A stretch of DNA of 64,000 nucleotides from assembly GCA_020636545.1 (NCBI GenBank), contig JACJXS010000014.1, forward strand, positions 1 to 64,000, given 5' to 3'. Source of the stretch: Chitinophagales bacterium (lineage in GTDB: Bacteria > Bacteroidota > Bacteroidia > Chitinophagales > JADIYW01). Numbering within the stretch: the stretch's first letter is position 1; every line of letters begins with the position of its first letter. The notes below the pieces were generated by a model. That model was not told the DNA's origin and did no database searches. It saw nothing but the letters and a program-made list of their open reading frames with translations. This document shows, piece by piece, positions 17,391 to 25,972 of the stretch. Both the position numbers and the translations under genes were made by a program.

Positions 17391-18989
17391 ATGGCACAAT
17401 ATCCTCAGTTAGAAGGTATCGAAATTAAAGGCGAGTACAGACCTGAATGGGCAGAAATTATTACGCCTGAAGCAGTTGCATTTTTCGCAAAATTACAAAG
17501 AAAGCACAATGCAAGACGTAAGGAATTATTACAAAAAAGAGTAGAACGACAAGTTCGTTTAGATGCTGGCGAATTACCTGATTTTTTACCAGAAACTAAA
17601 GAAATTAGAGAATCAGCTTGGACAGTAGCTCCAGTTCCTGCAGACATCCAAGATAGAAGAGTTGAAATTACTGGTCCTGTTGATAGAAAAATGATTATTA
17701 ATGCACTCAACTCTGGTGCAAAAGTTTTTATGGCTGACTTTGAAGATTCAAACGCACCTACTTGGGAAAACAATATCCAAGGACAAGTAAATTTACGTGA
17801 TGCAAATAGAAAAGCAATTTCTTTTGTAAGCGAAGCGAATGGAAAAGAATATAAATTAAACGAAAAACATGCGGCTTTATTTGTTCGTCCTAGAGGATGG
17901 CATTTATTGGAAAAACACGTTATCGTTGACGGCGAAGAAGTGAGTGGCGGTATTTGGGATTTTGCTTTATATTTCTTCCACAATGTAAAACAAAGATTGG
18001 AAAATGGTAGTGGATTATATTTATACTTACCAAAAATGGAATCTCACTTAGAAGCTAGATTATGGAATGCTATTTTTGTTGATGCACAAAATGAATTAGG
18101 TGTACCACAAGGTACTGTAAAAGCAACTGTATTGATAGAAACTATCGTTGCGACATTTGAATTAAATGAAATTTTATATGAATTAAAAGAACACTCTGCG
18201 GGATTAAACTGTGGACGTTGGGATTATATTTTCTCATTCATCAAACGTACTGTAAAAAACAAAGCATTTTTAGTTCCAGATAGAACACAAGTTACAATGA
18301 CAACACATTTCTTGAAATCTTATTCAGAACTAGTGATTCAAACTTGTCATAAAAGAGAAGCTTTTGCAATGGGCGGAATGGCAGCACAAATTCCAATTAA
18401 AGACAATCCTGAAGCAAATGAAATCGCATTGGCAAAAGTACGTGCAGATAAAGAACGTGAAGCAAAAGCTGGACATGATGGTACTTGGGTGGCACATCCT
18501 GGATTAGTTCAAATTGCAATGGATATTTTTAATGAATACATGCCAACACCAAATCAAATTTTCAATAAGCGTGAAGATGTTCATGTTACAGCAGCTGATT
18601 TATTGAAAGTGCCTGAAGGTACTATTACTTTAGGTGGTTTAAAAAATAATATCGATGTTGGTATCCAATATTTAGAAGCTTGGTTAAGAGGAAATGGTTG
18701 TGTGCCTATCCATAATTTGATGGAAGATGCTGCAACTGCTGAGATTTCAAGAACACAAGTTTGGCAATGGGTTCACCACGAAGATGCAAAATTAGATGAT
18801 GGAACAAAAGTAACTAAGGAATTAGTTCAAAAACTAATTGATGAACAAAAAGATGCTTATAAAGCTAGTTTTGGAGATAAATATGCAGCTACTAAATTTG
18901 ATTTAGCAATTGATTTATTTACAAAAATGAGTTTACAAGATACTTTAGAAGAGTTCTTGACATTAGAAGCATACAACTATATTGACTAA
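17391..18989 (+). CDS. aceB: Malate synthase A
   Basis: 532 residues, the usual length of the bacterial A-type enzyme. It condenses glyoxylate with acetyl-CoA to malate in the glyoxylate shunt. Family marks: the FMADFEDSNAPTW segment, FVRPRGWHL, PKMESHLEARLW, TVKATVLIET, LNCGRWDYIFS and GMAAQIP. The C-terminal region includes LMEDAATAEISRTQVWQW, which carries the catalytic Asp. The partner isocitrate lyase gene is not in this window. It has its own promoter and stands alone, followed by the ribosomal protein operon. Confidence 0.96.
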   Translation: MAQYPQLEGIEIKGEYRPEWAEIITPEAVAFFAKLQRKHNARRKELLQKRVERQVRLDAGELPDFLPETKEIRESAWTVAPVPADIQDRRVEITGPVDRKMIINALNSGAKVFMADFEDSNAPTWENNIQGQVNLRDANRKAISFVSEANGKEYKLNEKHAALFVRPRGWHLLEKHVIVDGEEVSGGIWDFALYFFHNVKQRLENGSGLYLYLPKMESHLEARLWNAIFVDAQNELGVPQGTVKATVLIETIVATFELNEILYELKEHSAGLNCGRWDYIFSFIKRTVKNKAFLVPDRTQVTMTTHFLKSYSELVIQTCHKREAFAMGGMAAQIPIKDNPEANEIALAKVRADKEREAKAGHDGTWVAHPGLVQIAMDIFNEYMPTPNQIFNKREDVHVTAADLLKVPEGTITLGGLKNNIDVGIQYLEAWLRGNGCVPIHNLMEDAATAEISRTQVWQWVHHEDAKLDDGTKVTKELVQKLIDEQKDAYKASFGDKYAATKFDLAIDLFTKMSLQDTLEEFLTLEAYNYID

Positions 18990-19045
18990 TTAATTGAGCA
19001 ATTGGCAGGTAATAATATTGTAATATACAAGCTATTTAAAATATT

Positions 19046-19063
19046 ATTACCTTTGCCACTCAA
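19046..19063 (+). promoter_or_regulatory. Promoter of the rpsP operon, start-site element shared with rplS
   Basis: The 18-nt ATTACCTTTGCCACTCAA contains the -7 box TACCTTTG (19048-19055) and the likely start region. The same 18 nt recurs exactly at 20906-20923, before rplS. rpsO has TACCTTTGC at 41405. No clear -33 TTTG at normal spacing is seen here. Confidence 0.6.
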
Positions 19064-19129
19064 AAGTTTAAAACTGCAAGGCTGATTTTCCAGCAAAAGC
19101 AAACTAAAAACAAAAAAAAGAACATTTTT

Positions 19130-19627
19130 ATGGCAACAAGATTAAGATTACAAAGACACGGTTCAAAAGGACAACCTTTCTACAAAATTGTAGCTGCGGA
19201 CAGCCGTGCAAAAAGAGATGGTAGATTCATCGAACAAATTGGAACGTACAATCCAACTTCAATTCCTGCTACAATCGTATTAGACATTGACAAAGCAGTA
19301 AAATGGGTACAAACTGGTGCTGAACCATCTGACACTGTTAAAGCAATCCTTAAATACAAAGGTGTTTTATACAAAAACCATTTATTAAGAGGTGTAAAAT
19401 TAGGTTTATTTGCTGCTGAAGAAGTAGAAACTAAATTTAATGCTTGGTTAGATGCTAAAGAAGGCAAAGTAGCTGAACATAAAGCAAAAGCTGATGCTGA
19501 TAAAAAAGCAAAACATGCTATTTCAGTAAATGCTAAAGGAAAAGTTAAGAAAGTAGTTGAAGAAGCTCCTGCTGAGGAAGCAGCTCCTGCTGAAGAAACT
19601 GAAGCACCACAAGAAAGTGCAGAATAA
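19130..19627 (+). CDS. rpsP: 30S ribosomal protein S16
   Basis: 165 residues. The first 80 are classical S16 (ATRLRLQRHGSKGQPFYKIV, DGRFIEQIGTYNP). The remainder is a lysine- and alanine/glutamate-rich C-terminal extension (KKAKHAISVNAKGK, then EEAPAEEAAPAEE), as is common in Bacteroidota S16. First gene of the conserved rpsP-rimM-trmD-rplS cluster. It is separated from rimM by a hairpin that may reduce read-through, which would fit the much higher need for S16. Confidence 0.97.
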   Translation: MATRLRLQRHGSKGQPFYKIVAADSRAKRDGRFIEQIGTYNPTSIPATIVLDIDKAVKWVQTGAEPSDTVKAILKYKGVLYKNHLLRGVKLGLFAAEEVETKFNAWLDAKEGKVAEHKAKADADKKAKHAISVNAKGKVKKVVEEAPAEEAAPAEETEAPQESAE

Positions 19628-19648
19628 TATTAAAATAAATTAAGTTTT

Positions 19649-19677
19649 AATCCTGATCTTTATGGTCAGGATTTTTT
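19649..19677 (+). terminator. Hairpin between rpsP and rimM
   Basis: AATCCTGA (19649-19656) pairs with TCAGGATT (19666-19673) across a 9-nt loop and is followed by TTTT. Because rimM and trmD follow directly, it is probably a partial terminator that lowers downstream expression. Confidence 0.7.
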
Positions 19678-19686
19678 ATTTAGACA

Positions 19687-20193
19687 ATGACTAGCCAAAA
19701 TATACAAATAGGAAAAGTTTTAAAAACACACGGCACAAACGGTAATCTAAAAGTTTTTATTGAATCGTTATTCATTAAAGAAGCTTTGAAAAGTAAGCAT
19801 TTTTTTATTAATCAACTTCCCTATTTCGTTGAGTCTATCCAAAAATCAGGAGAACAAGAAATTATACTAAAATTAGAAGAAGTAGATTCAAGAGAAGTCG
19901 CTCAAAATCTTTGTGGGTTTGAAGTATTAATGGATAGCCAGCAAGTAAAAAAATGGAAAAAACAAATTACTGATGAGACATTAATTCATTTTACAATATA
20001 TAACCAAACACAAAAAATTGGAAAAGTACTCGATATATTGGAAATGCCACAACAAATTATGTTAGTAACCTCTATCCAAAAAAAGGAAGTTTTAATTCCA
20101 CTAAACGAAGACTTTTTGGTGGAGATAAATCCTGATGAACAAAAAATAGTATTAAATTTACCAGAAAATTATTTTGAAATATTTTTAGGATGA
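19687..20193 (+). CDS. rimM: Ribosome maturation factor RimM
   Basis: 168 residues. RimM binds S19 and helps mature the 30S head. The N-terminal domain begins IQIGKVLKTHGTNGNLKVF, the family signature. The C-terminal PRC-barrel part has IGKVLDILEMPQQIMLV and ends with VLIPLNEDFLVEINPDEQKI. The stop overlaps the trmD start by 4 nt (ATGA), so the two are coupled. It lies within the rpsP-trmD-rplS cluster, which supports the call. Confidence 0.94.
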   Translation: MTSQNIQIGKVLKTHGTNGNLKVFIESLFIKEALKSKHFFINQLPYFVESIQKSGEQEIILKLEEVDSREVAQNLCGFEVLMDSQQVKKWKKQITDETLIHFTIYNQTQKIGKVLDILEMPQQIMLVTSIQKKEVLIPLNEDFLVEINPDEQKIVLNLPENYFEIFLG

Positions 20194-20879
20194 GAATTGA
20201 TATTTTAAGTGCCGTTCCAAATTTATTGAATAGTTTTTTTGAACATTCAATTTTAAAGAGAGCTATTGAAAAACAGCTGTTGGAAGTTCAAATCCATAAT
20301 ATTAGAGATTATACCAACCACAAACAAAAACAAATTGATGATTACCAATTTGGTGGTGGTGCAGGTATGGTAATGATGATAGAACCTATTTTAAATTGTA
20401 TAGAACATTTGCAAAAAGAAAGGAAATACGATGAAATTCTATACACTACACCAGATGGCGAATTATTCAATCAAGCCATTGCGAATAGCTTATCTCTAAA
20501 AGAAAATATCATCATTGTATGTGGTCATTACAAAGGTATAGATGAACGATTAAGAGAACATATTATTACCAAAGAAATTTCTATTGGCAGCTTTGTACTT
20601 TCAGGAGGAGAATTACCAGCAGCTATGATTGTTGATGCTATTGGACGAATAATTCCAGGCGTTTTAAATGATGAAACAAGTGCATTAACCGATTCATTTC
20701 AAGATAATTTATTAGCTCCACCTGTTTATACTCGACCAGCAGATTATAAAGGTTGGAAAGTCCCTGAAATTCTCTTATCGGGACACGAAAAAAAAATCGA
20801 AGAGTGGCGATATGAAAAAAGCATTGAACGAACAAAAGCCAGAAGACCTGACTTGTTAAGAGAAAATGAAATCGAATAA
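20190..20879 (+). CDS. trmD: tRNA (guanine-37-N1)-methyltransferase TrmD
   Basis: 229 residues. Methylates G37 of tRNAs that read CNN codons, preventing +1 slipping. A SPOUT-fold enzyme with a deep knot. Visible marks: DDYQFGGGAGMVMM, IIVCGHYKGIDERL and SIGSFVLSGGELPAAMIVDA, which form the SAM-binding knot, and YTRPADYKGWKVPEILLSG. The start overlaps rimM by 4 nt. Followed by a separate promoter for rplS. Confidence 0.97.
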   Translation: MRIDILSAVPNLLNSFFEHSILKRAIEKQLLEVQIHNIRDYTNHKQKQIDDYQFGGGAGMVMMIEPILNCIEHLQKERKYDEILYTTPDGELFNQAIANSLSLKENIIIVCGHYKGIDERLREHIITKEISIGSFVLSGGELPAAMIVDAIGRIIPGVLNDETSALTDSFQDNLLAPPVYTRPADYKGWKVPEILLSGHEKKIEEWRYEKSIERTKARRPDLLRENEIE

Positions 20880-20905
20880 AAAATTAGGATAATTCAGAAA
20901 ATAAA

Positions 20906-20923
20906 ATTACCTTTGCCACTCAA
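20906..20923 (+). promoter_or_regulatory. Promoter of rplS, identical core to the rpsP promoter
   Basis: Same 18 nt as before rpsP, with -7 box TACCTTTG at 20908-20915. It gives rplS its own start 21-25 nt before the ATG, independent of the upstream hairpin-limited operon. Confidence 0.6.
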
Positions 20924-20943
20924 TTTACTTAAATTACATTACA

Positions 20944-21294
20944 ATGGATAAGATTAAAGAATTAGAAAAGAGTTTAGTTGCTAATGTTGAGCATCCTGAA
21001 TTTAAAGCAGGTGACAATGTAAGTGTACATTATAAAATCAAAGAGGGAAACAAAGAAAGAATTCAGATTTTTAAAGGAGATGTAATTCAAATCAATAGTA
21101 CTGGAGTAAATAAAACTTTTACAGTACGTAAAATTTCAAATGGCGTTGGTGTTGAACGTATCTTCCCTTATTTTTCACCAAATATTGCACAAGTAGAAGT
21201 ACACAAAGTTGGTAAAGTAAGAAGAGCTAAAATATTCTATATTAGAGAGTTAAAAGGTAAAGCTTCTAGAATTAAAGAAAAAATCGTTAAGTAA
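20944..21294 (+). CDS. rplS: 50S ribosomal protein L19
   Basis: 116 residues. L19 sits at the 30S-50S interface. The family pattern is clear: FKAGDNVSVHYKIKEGNKERIQIFKGDVI, then TFTVRKISNGVGVERIFP and a basic C terminus RRAKIFYIRELKGKASRIKEK. Last gene of the rpsP cluster, followed by a strong terminator. Confidence 0.97.
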   Translation: MDKIKELEKSLVANVEHPEFKAGDNVSVHYKIKEGNKERIQIFKGDVIQINSTGVNKTFTVRKISNGVGVERIFPYFSPNIAQVEVHKVGKVRRAKIFYIRELKGKASRIKEKIVK

Positions 21295-21324
21295 TTATTT
21301 TTCAAAAAACACAAAAAAAATAAA

Positions 21325-21353
21325 AAAAGTTCCAACAAAGTTGGAACTTTTTT
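21325..21353 (+). terminator. Intrinsic terminator after rplS
   Basis: A 12-bp perfect stem, AAAAGTTCCAAC with GTTGGAACTTTT, a 3-nt loop (AAA) and a T-run. It starts 31 nt after the rplS stop. Confidence 0.92.
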
Positions 21354-21366
21354 GTTATATTGAAGT

Positions 21367-21975
21367 ATGAAGAAACGCAAAGTTATAAAAGAAAACGATG
21401 CCAAACTAAAAATGGTTCATTATTTAAGCAAGCAGTTTAGTATAGACCCTGAAATCATAAGTATTTTAGTTGATACTTTTAAACTTAAAAAGTATAAAAA
21501 GAAAGAGTTAATTATCAATGATACTGAAAATGTAGATAAGGTATGTTATATCGTAGATGGCTTAGTACGTATTTATTACCACAGAGAAAATAAAGAAATT
21601 ACCAATTGGTTTATTGAGGAAAATGGCGTTTTTATGCCTGTTTATCATATTCTTACTGGTCAGCCTAACAATAACAATTACGAAGCATTGAAAACAACTA
21701 TAGTTTTAGAATCTTCATACAGCAAGTTAGAAAAAATATATGCCTTTCATCCTCAATTACAATTATTGGGTAGAAAAATGATTGAGAGTTACTATGCTAA
21801 GTTCTTGGCACATTCGCACAATGTTTTATTTTTATCTGCTGAAGAACGATATGCAAGTTTTATTGAAAAAAAATCAGATTTATTAAATATAGTTGCTTTA
21901 AAACATATCGCTTCATATTTGGGAATTTCACAAGAAACCTTGAGTAGAATTAGAGCAAAAAAAATGGTTGAATAA
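21367..21975 (+). CDS. Crp/Fnr-family transcriptional regulator
   Basis: 202 residues. An N-terminal cNMP-type barrel (KKKELIINDTENVDKVCYIVDGLVRIYY), a dimer helix, and a C-terminal helix-turn-helix (LKHIASYLGISQETLSRIRAKK). The effector-binding residues of true Crp are not evident. The stop codon is one base from the start of the methionine sulfoxide reductase fusion, so the two are almost certainly cotranscribed. That suggests a role in oxidative-stress control, by position only. Confidence 0.88.
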   Translation: MKKRKVIKENDAKLKMVHYLSKQFSIDPEIISILVDTFKLKKYKKKELIINDTENVDKVCYIVDGLVRIYYHRENKEITNWFIEENGVFMPVYHILTGQPNNNNYEALKTTIVLESSYSKLEKIYAFHPQLQLLGRKMIESYYAKFLAHSHNVLFLSAEERYASFIEKKSDLLNIVALKHIASYLGISQETLSRIRAKKMVE

Positions 21976-21976
21976 G

Positions 21977-23008
21977 ATGCTGAAATTTTATTACATTCTA
22001 ATATCATTTATGATTATAGCTTGTACTAATGTATCTTCTAAAGAAAATTTCAAAGTTATGCCTACTGACAACAACACAACTCTCCTATCCGAACAAGAAT
22101 GGAAAGCTAAGCTAAGCGATGAAGAATATTATATTTTAAGAGAAAAAGGAACTGAAAAGCCTTTTACTGGCAAATTTTTAATGCATAAAGAAAATGGATA
22201 TTATACCTGCAAAGGCTGTGGTGAAAAGTTATTTAAAAGTGATGCTAAATTTGATGCACATTGTGGTTGGCCAAGCTTTGATGCAGAAATAGAAAAAGGC
22301 AAAATTACCTATACGCAAGACAATTCTCATGGTATGCAACGTGTAGAAATCACTTGCAGTAAATGCGGCAGTCATTTAGGGCATGTCTTTAATGACGGAC
22401 CAACAAAAACTGGACTTAGATATTGTGTTAATTCTGTTTCATTAGAATTTGAACCTGAAAGTACAAAAACATCAGATACTATGACCATTGGCGGTGGTTG
22501 TTTTTGGTGTACAGAAGCTGTTTATAGTAGAATTAATGGCGTATTGAAAGTAGAACCTGGTTATGCTGGCGGTCATACAAAAAATCCAACATATAAAGAA
22601 GTTTGTACAGGCAATACGGGACATGCCGAAGTGATTCAACTTACCTATAATCCATCTGTAATAAGCTATTTGGAATTATTAAAAGTTTTCTTTGCTACCC
22701 ACGACCCTACTACTTTAAACAGACAAGGTAACGATGTTGGCACTCAATATAGAAGTGTAATTTTCTTCCATAATGAACAACAAAAACAAATTGCAACTGA
22801 AGTTATTTCCGAACTAACTTTAAATCAAATTTACAAGCAACCAATAGTTACAGAAATAGTTCCTATTACTAATTTCTATAATGCAGAAGATTACCATCAG
22901 AATTATTTTGAAGAAAATAGCACTTCCAATCCTTACTGTGAAATTGTTATTCAGCCAAAAGTGGAGAAATTTGAAAAATTATTTAAGAATTTATTGAAAG
23001 GCAAATAA
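21977..23008 (+). CDS. msrBA: MsrB-MsrA methionine sulfoxide reductase fusion, predicted lipoprotein
   Basis: 343 residues from the ATG at 21977; an upstream TTG at 21968 would overlap the regulator. The N terminus is a lipoprotein signal (hydrophobic FYYILISFMIIAC), so the enzyme is expected outside the cytoplasm. Residues about 40-155 are MsrB, with zinc cysteines CKGCG and CSKCGSHLGHVF and catalytic Cys in GLRYCVNS. Residues about 165-320 are MsrA, with GGGCFWCTEA. Together they repair both stereoisomers of oxidised methionine. The order is MsrB-MsrA, the reverse of the better-known MsrA-MsrB fusions. Confidence 0.93.
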   Translation: MLKFYYILISFMIIACTNVSSKENFKVMPTDNNTTLLSEQEWKAKLSDEEYYILREKGTEKPFTGKFLMHKENGYYTCKGCGEKLFKSDAKFDAHCGWPSFDAEIEKGKITYTQDNSHGMQRVEITCSKCGSHLGHVFNDGPTKTGLRYCVNSVSLEFEPESTKTSDTMTIGGGCFWCTEAVYSRINGVLKVEPGYAGGHTKNPTYKEVCTGNTGHAEVIQLTYNPSVISYLELLKVFFATHDPTTLNRQGNDVGTQYRSVIFFHNEQQKQIATEVISELTLNQIYKQPIVTEIVPITNFYNAEDYHQNYFEENSTSNPYCEIVIQPKVEKFEKLFKNLLKGK

Positions 23009-23011
23009 ACA

Positions 23012-23908
23012 TTAATCCTTTAAACCTATCGTCTTTCCTTGCAAGTTCCATTCTGGCTTAATTTTTACACCAAAAAATGTTAGAATGCTATAAGCTATAT
23101 CTATTGTTCTTGGAGCAATTATTTTTCCAGAATTAACGCTATCACCATTCATAATAAGAAAATTTTGTCGGATATTTGGGTTTATCATTCCGAAACTATG
23201 TCCACTCGCACGACCAATACGTCTGCCGCCGTGGTCAGTTGTAATTATTACTAACCAATCTTCAATATACTTAATTTTTCTTTCTTGAACAATAGATAAA
23301 ATCTCTTTTACAAAGCTATCTTTCCTTGTAACAGCATCTGTATATGTAGCATTATTTTTACTAAATCCTTTTAAGTGTCCATTGTGGTCTATATCTTCTA
23401 AATGAACAAAAGTAGCATCATAAACTTCAGGTAATTTAAGCATACTTAATACTTTATTTTCTACTACAGAATCAGCTAAATCTTTGTTAGCATTCGTAAT
23501 ATCATCTAAATAATCCAACATAATATACTTGTTGATATCCCCCCAAGTCGAATAGGAAGCACATTTAAGTTCAGGATTTTCATCTTTCAAATATTTCATA
23601 AAAGGCGGATAATTCACAAAATCTCCTTTATAAAATTTTCTATTATTTTTGGCTTTATGCTTAGAAAAATGAACACCAGTAAGTAAACTACTCCAGTTTG
23701 TGGCACTCATAGTACGTCTTTCATTACGCATTTTATAAGAATAGGCTGTATTTTTTAAATGAATAATACTATCCATCGTTGGTGCATATCTGTGATTAAC
23801 AACATCTGCTCGGCAACCATCTAATCCAATAATTAACAACTTTTTATTTTGTGAAAATAAATGTGTAAAAAGACCTATAAAAGAAAACAATAAACAAATC
23901 TTTTTCAT
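23012..23908 (-). CDS. Secreted alkaline phosphatase-superfamily phosphodiesterase
   Basis: 298 residues with an N-terminal signal peptide (CLLFSFIGLFTHLFSQ). The metal-site pattern of type I phosphodiesterase/nucleotide pyrophosphatases is visible: IGLDGCRAD near the start, the nucleophile region MSATNWSSLLTG, HLEDIDHNGH and TTDHGGRR, then SGHSFG. It probably hydrolyses phosphate esters in the periplasm; the substrate is unknown. Convergent with msrBA, with only 3 nt between the stops. Confidence 0.87.
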   Translation of the reverse strand: MKKICLLFSFIGLFTHLFSQNKKLLIIGLDGCRADVVNHRYAPTMDSIIHLKNTAYSYKMRNERRTMSATNWSSLLTGVHFSKHKAKNNRKFYKGDFVNYPPFMKYLKDENPELKCASYSTWGDINKYIMLDYLDDITNANKDLADSVVENKVLSMLKLPEVYDATFVHLEDIDHNGHLKGFSKNNATYTDAVTRKDSFVKEILSIVQERKIKYIEDWLVIITTDHGGRRIGRASGHSFGMINPNIRQNFLIMNGDSVNSGKIIAPRTIDIAYSILTFFGVKIKPEWNLQGKTIGLKD

Positions 23909-23980
23909 ACAAATTCTTTTAATATTAGTATAAACTATTGCTCAATACTTCTAACTATTGACCGTTATGAATTTTTACTC

Positions 23981-24811
23981 CTAAGAAATATTAATTTCTT
24001 TATCTTCAACTTCCAATCTATCTTGATCATTTAATTGAATATACTTTTTATTCTTTCTTAAACGCATATTTAAGAACTCAACCGACAAACCAAAAGCCAT
24101 TGCTGTATAAATATATCCTTTATTGATATGTTGGTGGAACCCTTCAGCAATTAAAATAATCCCAATAGCCACCAAAAAGGCTAAAGCTAAAATTTGGAGT
24201 GTAGGATTTTTATCAATATATTCAGCAACAGGATTTGCAAAAATCATCATAATGACCATTGAAATAATCACTGCAAAAATCATTATCCATACATTGCTCA
24301 CTAAACCAATTGCCGTTAAAATAGAATCTATAGAGAATACGGCATCTATCAATAATATTTGAACGATAACTGTACCAAATGAAGTTACTGCTTTACTTAC
24401 TGTACTTTTTTGGTTTGCTCCAATTTCTTGCTCAATGGAATCTTCTAATTTATGATGTATTTCAGAAATACTTTTTGCAATTAAGAAGAATCCGCCAAGT
24501 AATAAAATCAAATCTTTTATACTGATTCCAATTGGTTGGTCATTATCTTCAATAAATGGAATGTAAAACAAAGGATTGGTCAATTTTATTATATAAGTTA
24601 TTCCAAATAATAAACCTATTCTAAAAAACATTGCCAAAAGCAATCCTATTTGTCTTGCTTTAGGTTGTTGTGCTTTGGGTAATTTTGCCGAAACTATTGA
24701 AATAAAGATAATATTATCAATTCCTAAGACAATTTCAAGAAATGCTAAAGTTAGTAAAGATATAATAACTGAAGGATCTAATAAATTTGGAAATACATCA
24801 ACTAATAGCAT
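23981..24811 (-). CDS. TerC-family integral membrane protein
   Basis: 276 residues, seven to eight hydrophobic helices. The family mark FLEIVLGIDNIIFISI is in helix 1, with the repeat counterpart IDAVFSIDSILTAIG in the second half; these acidic residues line the transport site. TerC proteins are linked to metal (often manganese) export, loaded onto exported enzymes, and to tellurite resistance. The C-terminal tail is charged and cytoplasmic. It stands alone between the phosphodiesterase and rlmN on the same strand. Confidence 0.93.
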   Translation of the reverse strand: MLLVDVFPNLLDPSVIISLLTLAFLEIVLGIDNIIFISIVSAKLPKAQQPKARQIGLLLAMFFRIGLLFGITYIIKLTNPLFYIPFIEDNDQPIGISIKDLILLLGGFFLIAKSISEIHHKLEDSIEQEIGANQKSTVSKAVTSFGTVIVQILLIDAVFSIDSILTAIGLVSNVWIMIFAVIISMVIMMIFANPVAEYIDKNPTLQILALAFLVAIGIILIAEGFHQHINKGYIYTAMAFGLSVEFLNMRLRKNKKYIQLNDQDRLEVEDKEINIS

Positions 24812-24888
24812 TTTTTATTTTTTTTGCAAAAATAATTTTTAGTCTTAACAAAAAGAACTGTACGATTTTATAATTAAGAAAAAATAAC

Positions 24889-25935
24889 TTATTTCATTTT
24901 ATTGGCTAATTGGCCACAAGCTGCGTCAATATCTTTTCCTCTACTTCTTCGAATGTTGGCTATAACTCTTTGTGAACTCAAGTATTTACTAAAAGCCTCT
25001 TGTTTTTCTACAGATGAACGTTGTAAGTCCACACCTTCCACGGTATTGTACTCAATTAAATTTACTTTTACATTAGGAATTTGTTTGCAAAGTGCCACTA
25101 AATTTTTAGCATCTTCAATGCTATCATTGACCTCTTTCATCAAAATATACTCAAAGGTAATTTCACTTTTAGTTTTCTGCTCAAAATAGATAAGTGCCTC
25201 CATTAAAGAAGCTATATTATTTTGTTCATTAATGGGCATAATAGCATTTCGTTTTTCATCATCAGCAGCGTGTAATGAAAGTGCCAAATTAAAACGTACG
25301 CCATCATCTGCCATTTTTTTAATCATTTTGGAAATACCAGCCGTCGAAACTGTAATGCGTTTGGCTGCCATATTCAAACCATCTTCAGAAGTAATCTTAT
25401 TGATTGCCTCCATGACATTGCTGTAATTTAAAAGTGGTTCTCCCATTCCCATAAATACAATATTTGTCAAATTTCTACCTAAACTTTCTTGTGCCTGACG
25501 ATTAATAAAAACCACTTGATCATAAATCTCATCTGCTTCAAGGTTTCTTTCTCTTTTTAAAAATCCAGTAGCACAAAATTTACACGCCAAACTACAACCA
25601 ACTTGCGATGACACACAAGCTGTTGCCCTGTCTGTACTTGGTATCAAAACACCTTCGATGAAATGCTTATCATGTAATTGGAAAGCAGTTTTGATAGTAC
25701 CATCATTTGAATGTTGTGCAGAATATAATTTTATTGGAAGTATTGTAAATTTTTCAGCTAATTTTTCTCTAAAAGGTTTAGATAAATTTGTCATTGCTTC
25801 AAAATCAGTAACTGATTTCTTCCAAAGCCATTCATAAATTTGCTTTGCTCTAAATTTAGGTTCTCCTAAATCTTTCATCGCAGCCTGCAATTCATCTAAA
25901 GAAAGTTGTCTAATATTTTGCAATGCATTCGTCAT
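24889..25935 (-). CDS. rlmN: 23S rRNA/tRNA adenine-C2 methyltransferase RlmN
   Basis: About 348 residues; ATGs at 25947, 25938 and 25935 are all possible and the last fits the family best. A radical-SAM enzyme that methylates A2503 of 23S rRNA and A37 of some tRNAs. The 4Fe-4S motif is CSLACKFCATGF. Other marks are VFMGMGEPLLNY, ITVSTAGI, LALSLHAADDEKRNAIMP and, near the end, RRSRGKDIDAACGQL with the second catalytic cysteine. No operon partner is evident. Confidence 0.96.
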   Translation of the reverse strand: MTNALQNIRQLSLDELQAAMKDLGEPKFRAKQIYEWLWKKSVTDFEAMTNLSKPFREKLAEKFTILPIKLYSAQHSNDGTIKTAFQLHDKHFIEGVLIPSTDRATACVSSQVGCSLACKFCATGFLKRERNLEADEIYDQVVFINRQAQESLGRNLTNIVFMGMGEPLLNYSNVMEAINKITSEDGLNMAAKRITVSTAGISKMIKKMADDGVRFNLALSLHAADDEKRNAIMPINEQNNIASLMEALIYFEQKTKSEITFEYILMKEVNDSIEDAKNLVALCKQIPNVKVNLIEYNTVEGVDLQRSSVEKQEAFSKYLSSQRVIANIRRSRGKDIDAACGQLANKMK

Positions 25936-25972
25936 CATCTGACGCAAAGATAATGGAAAGTTTTTGGAGCAA

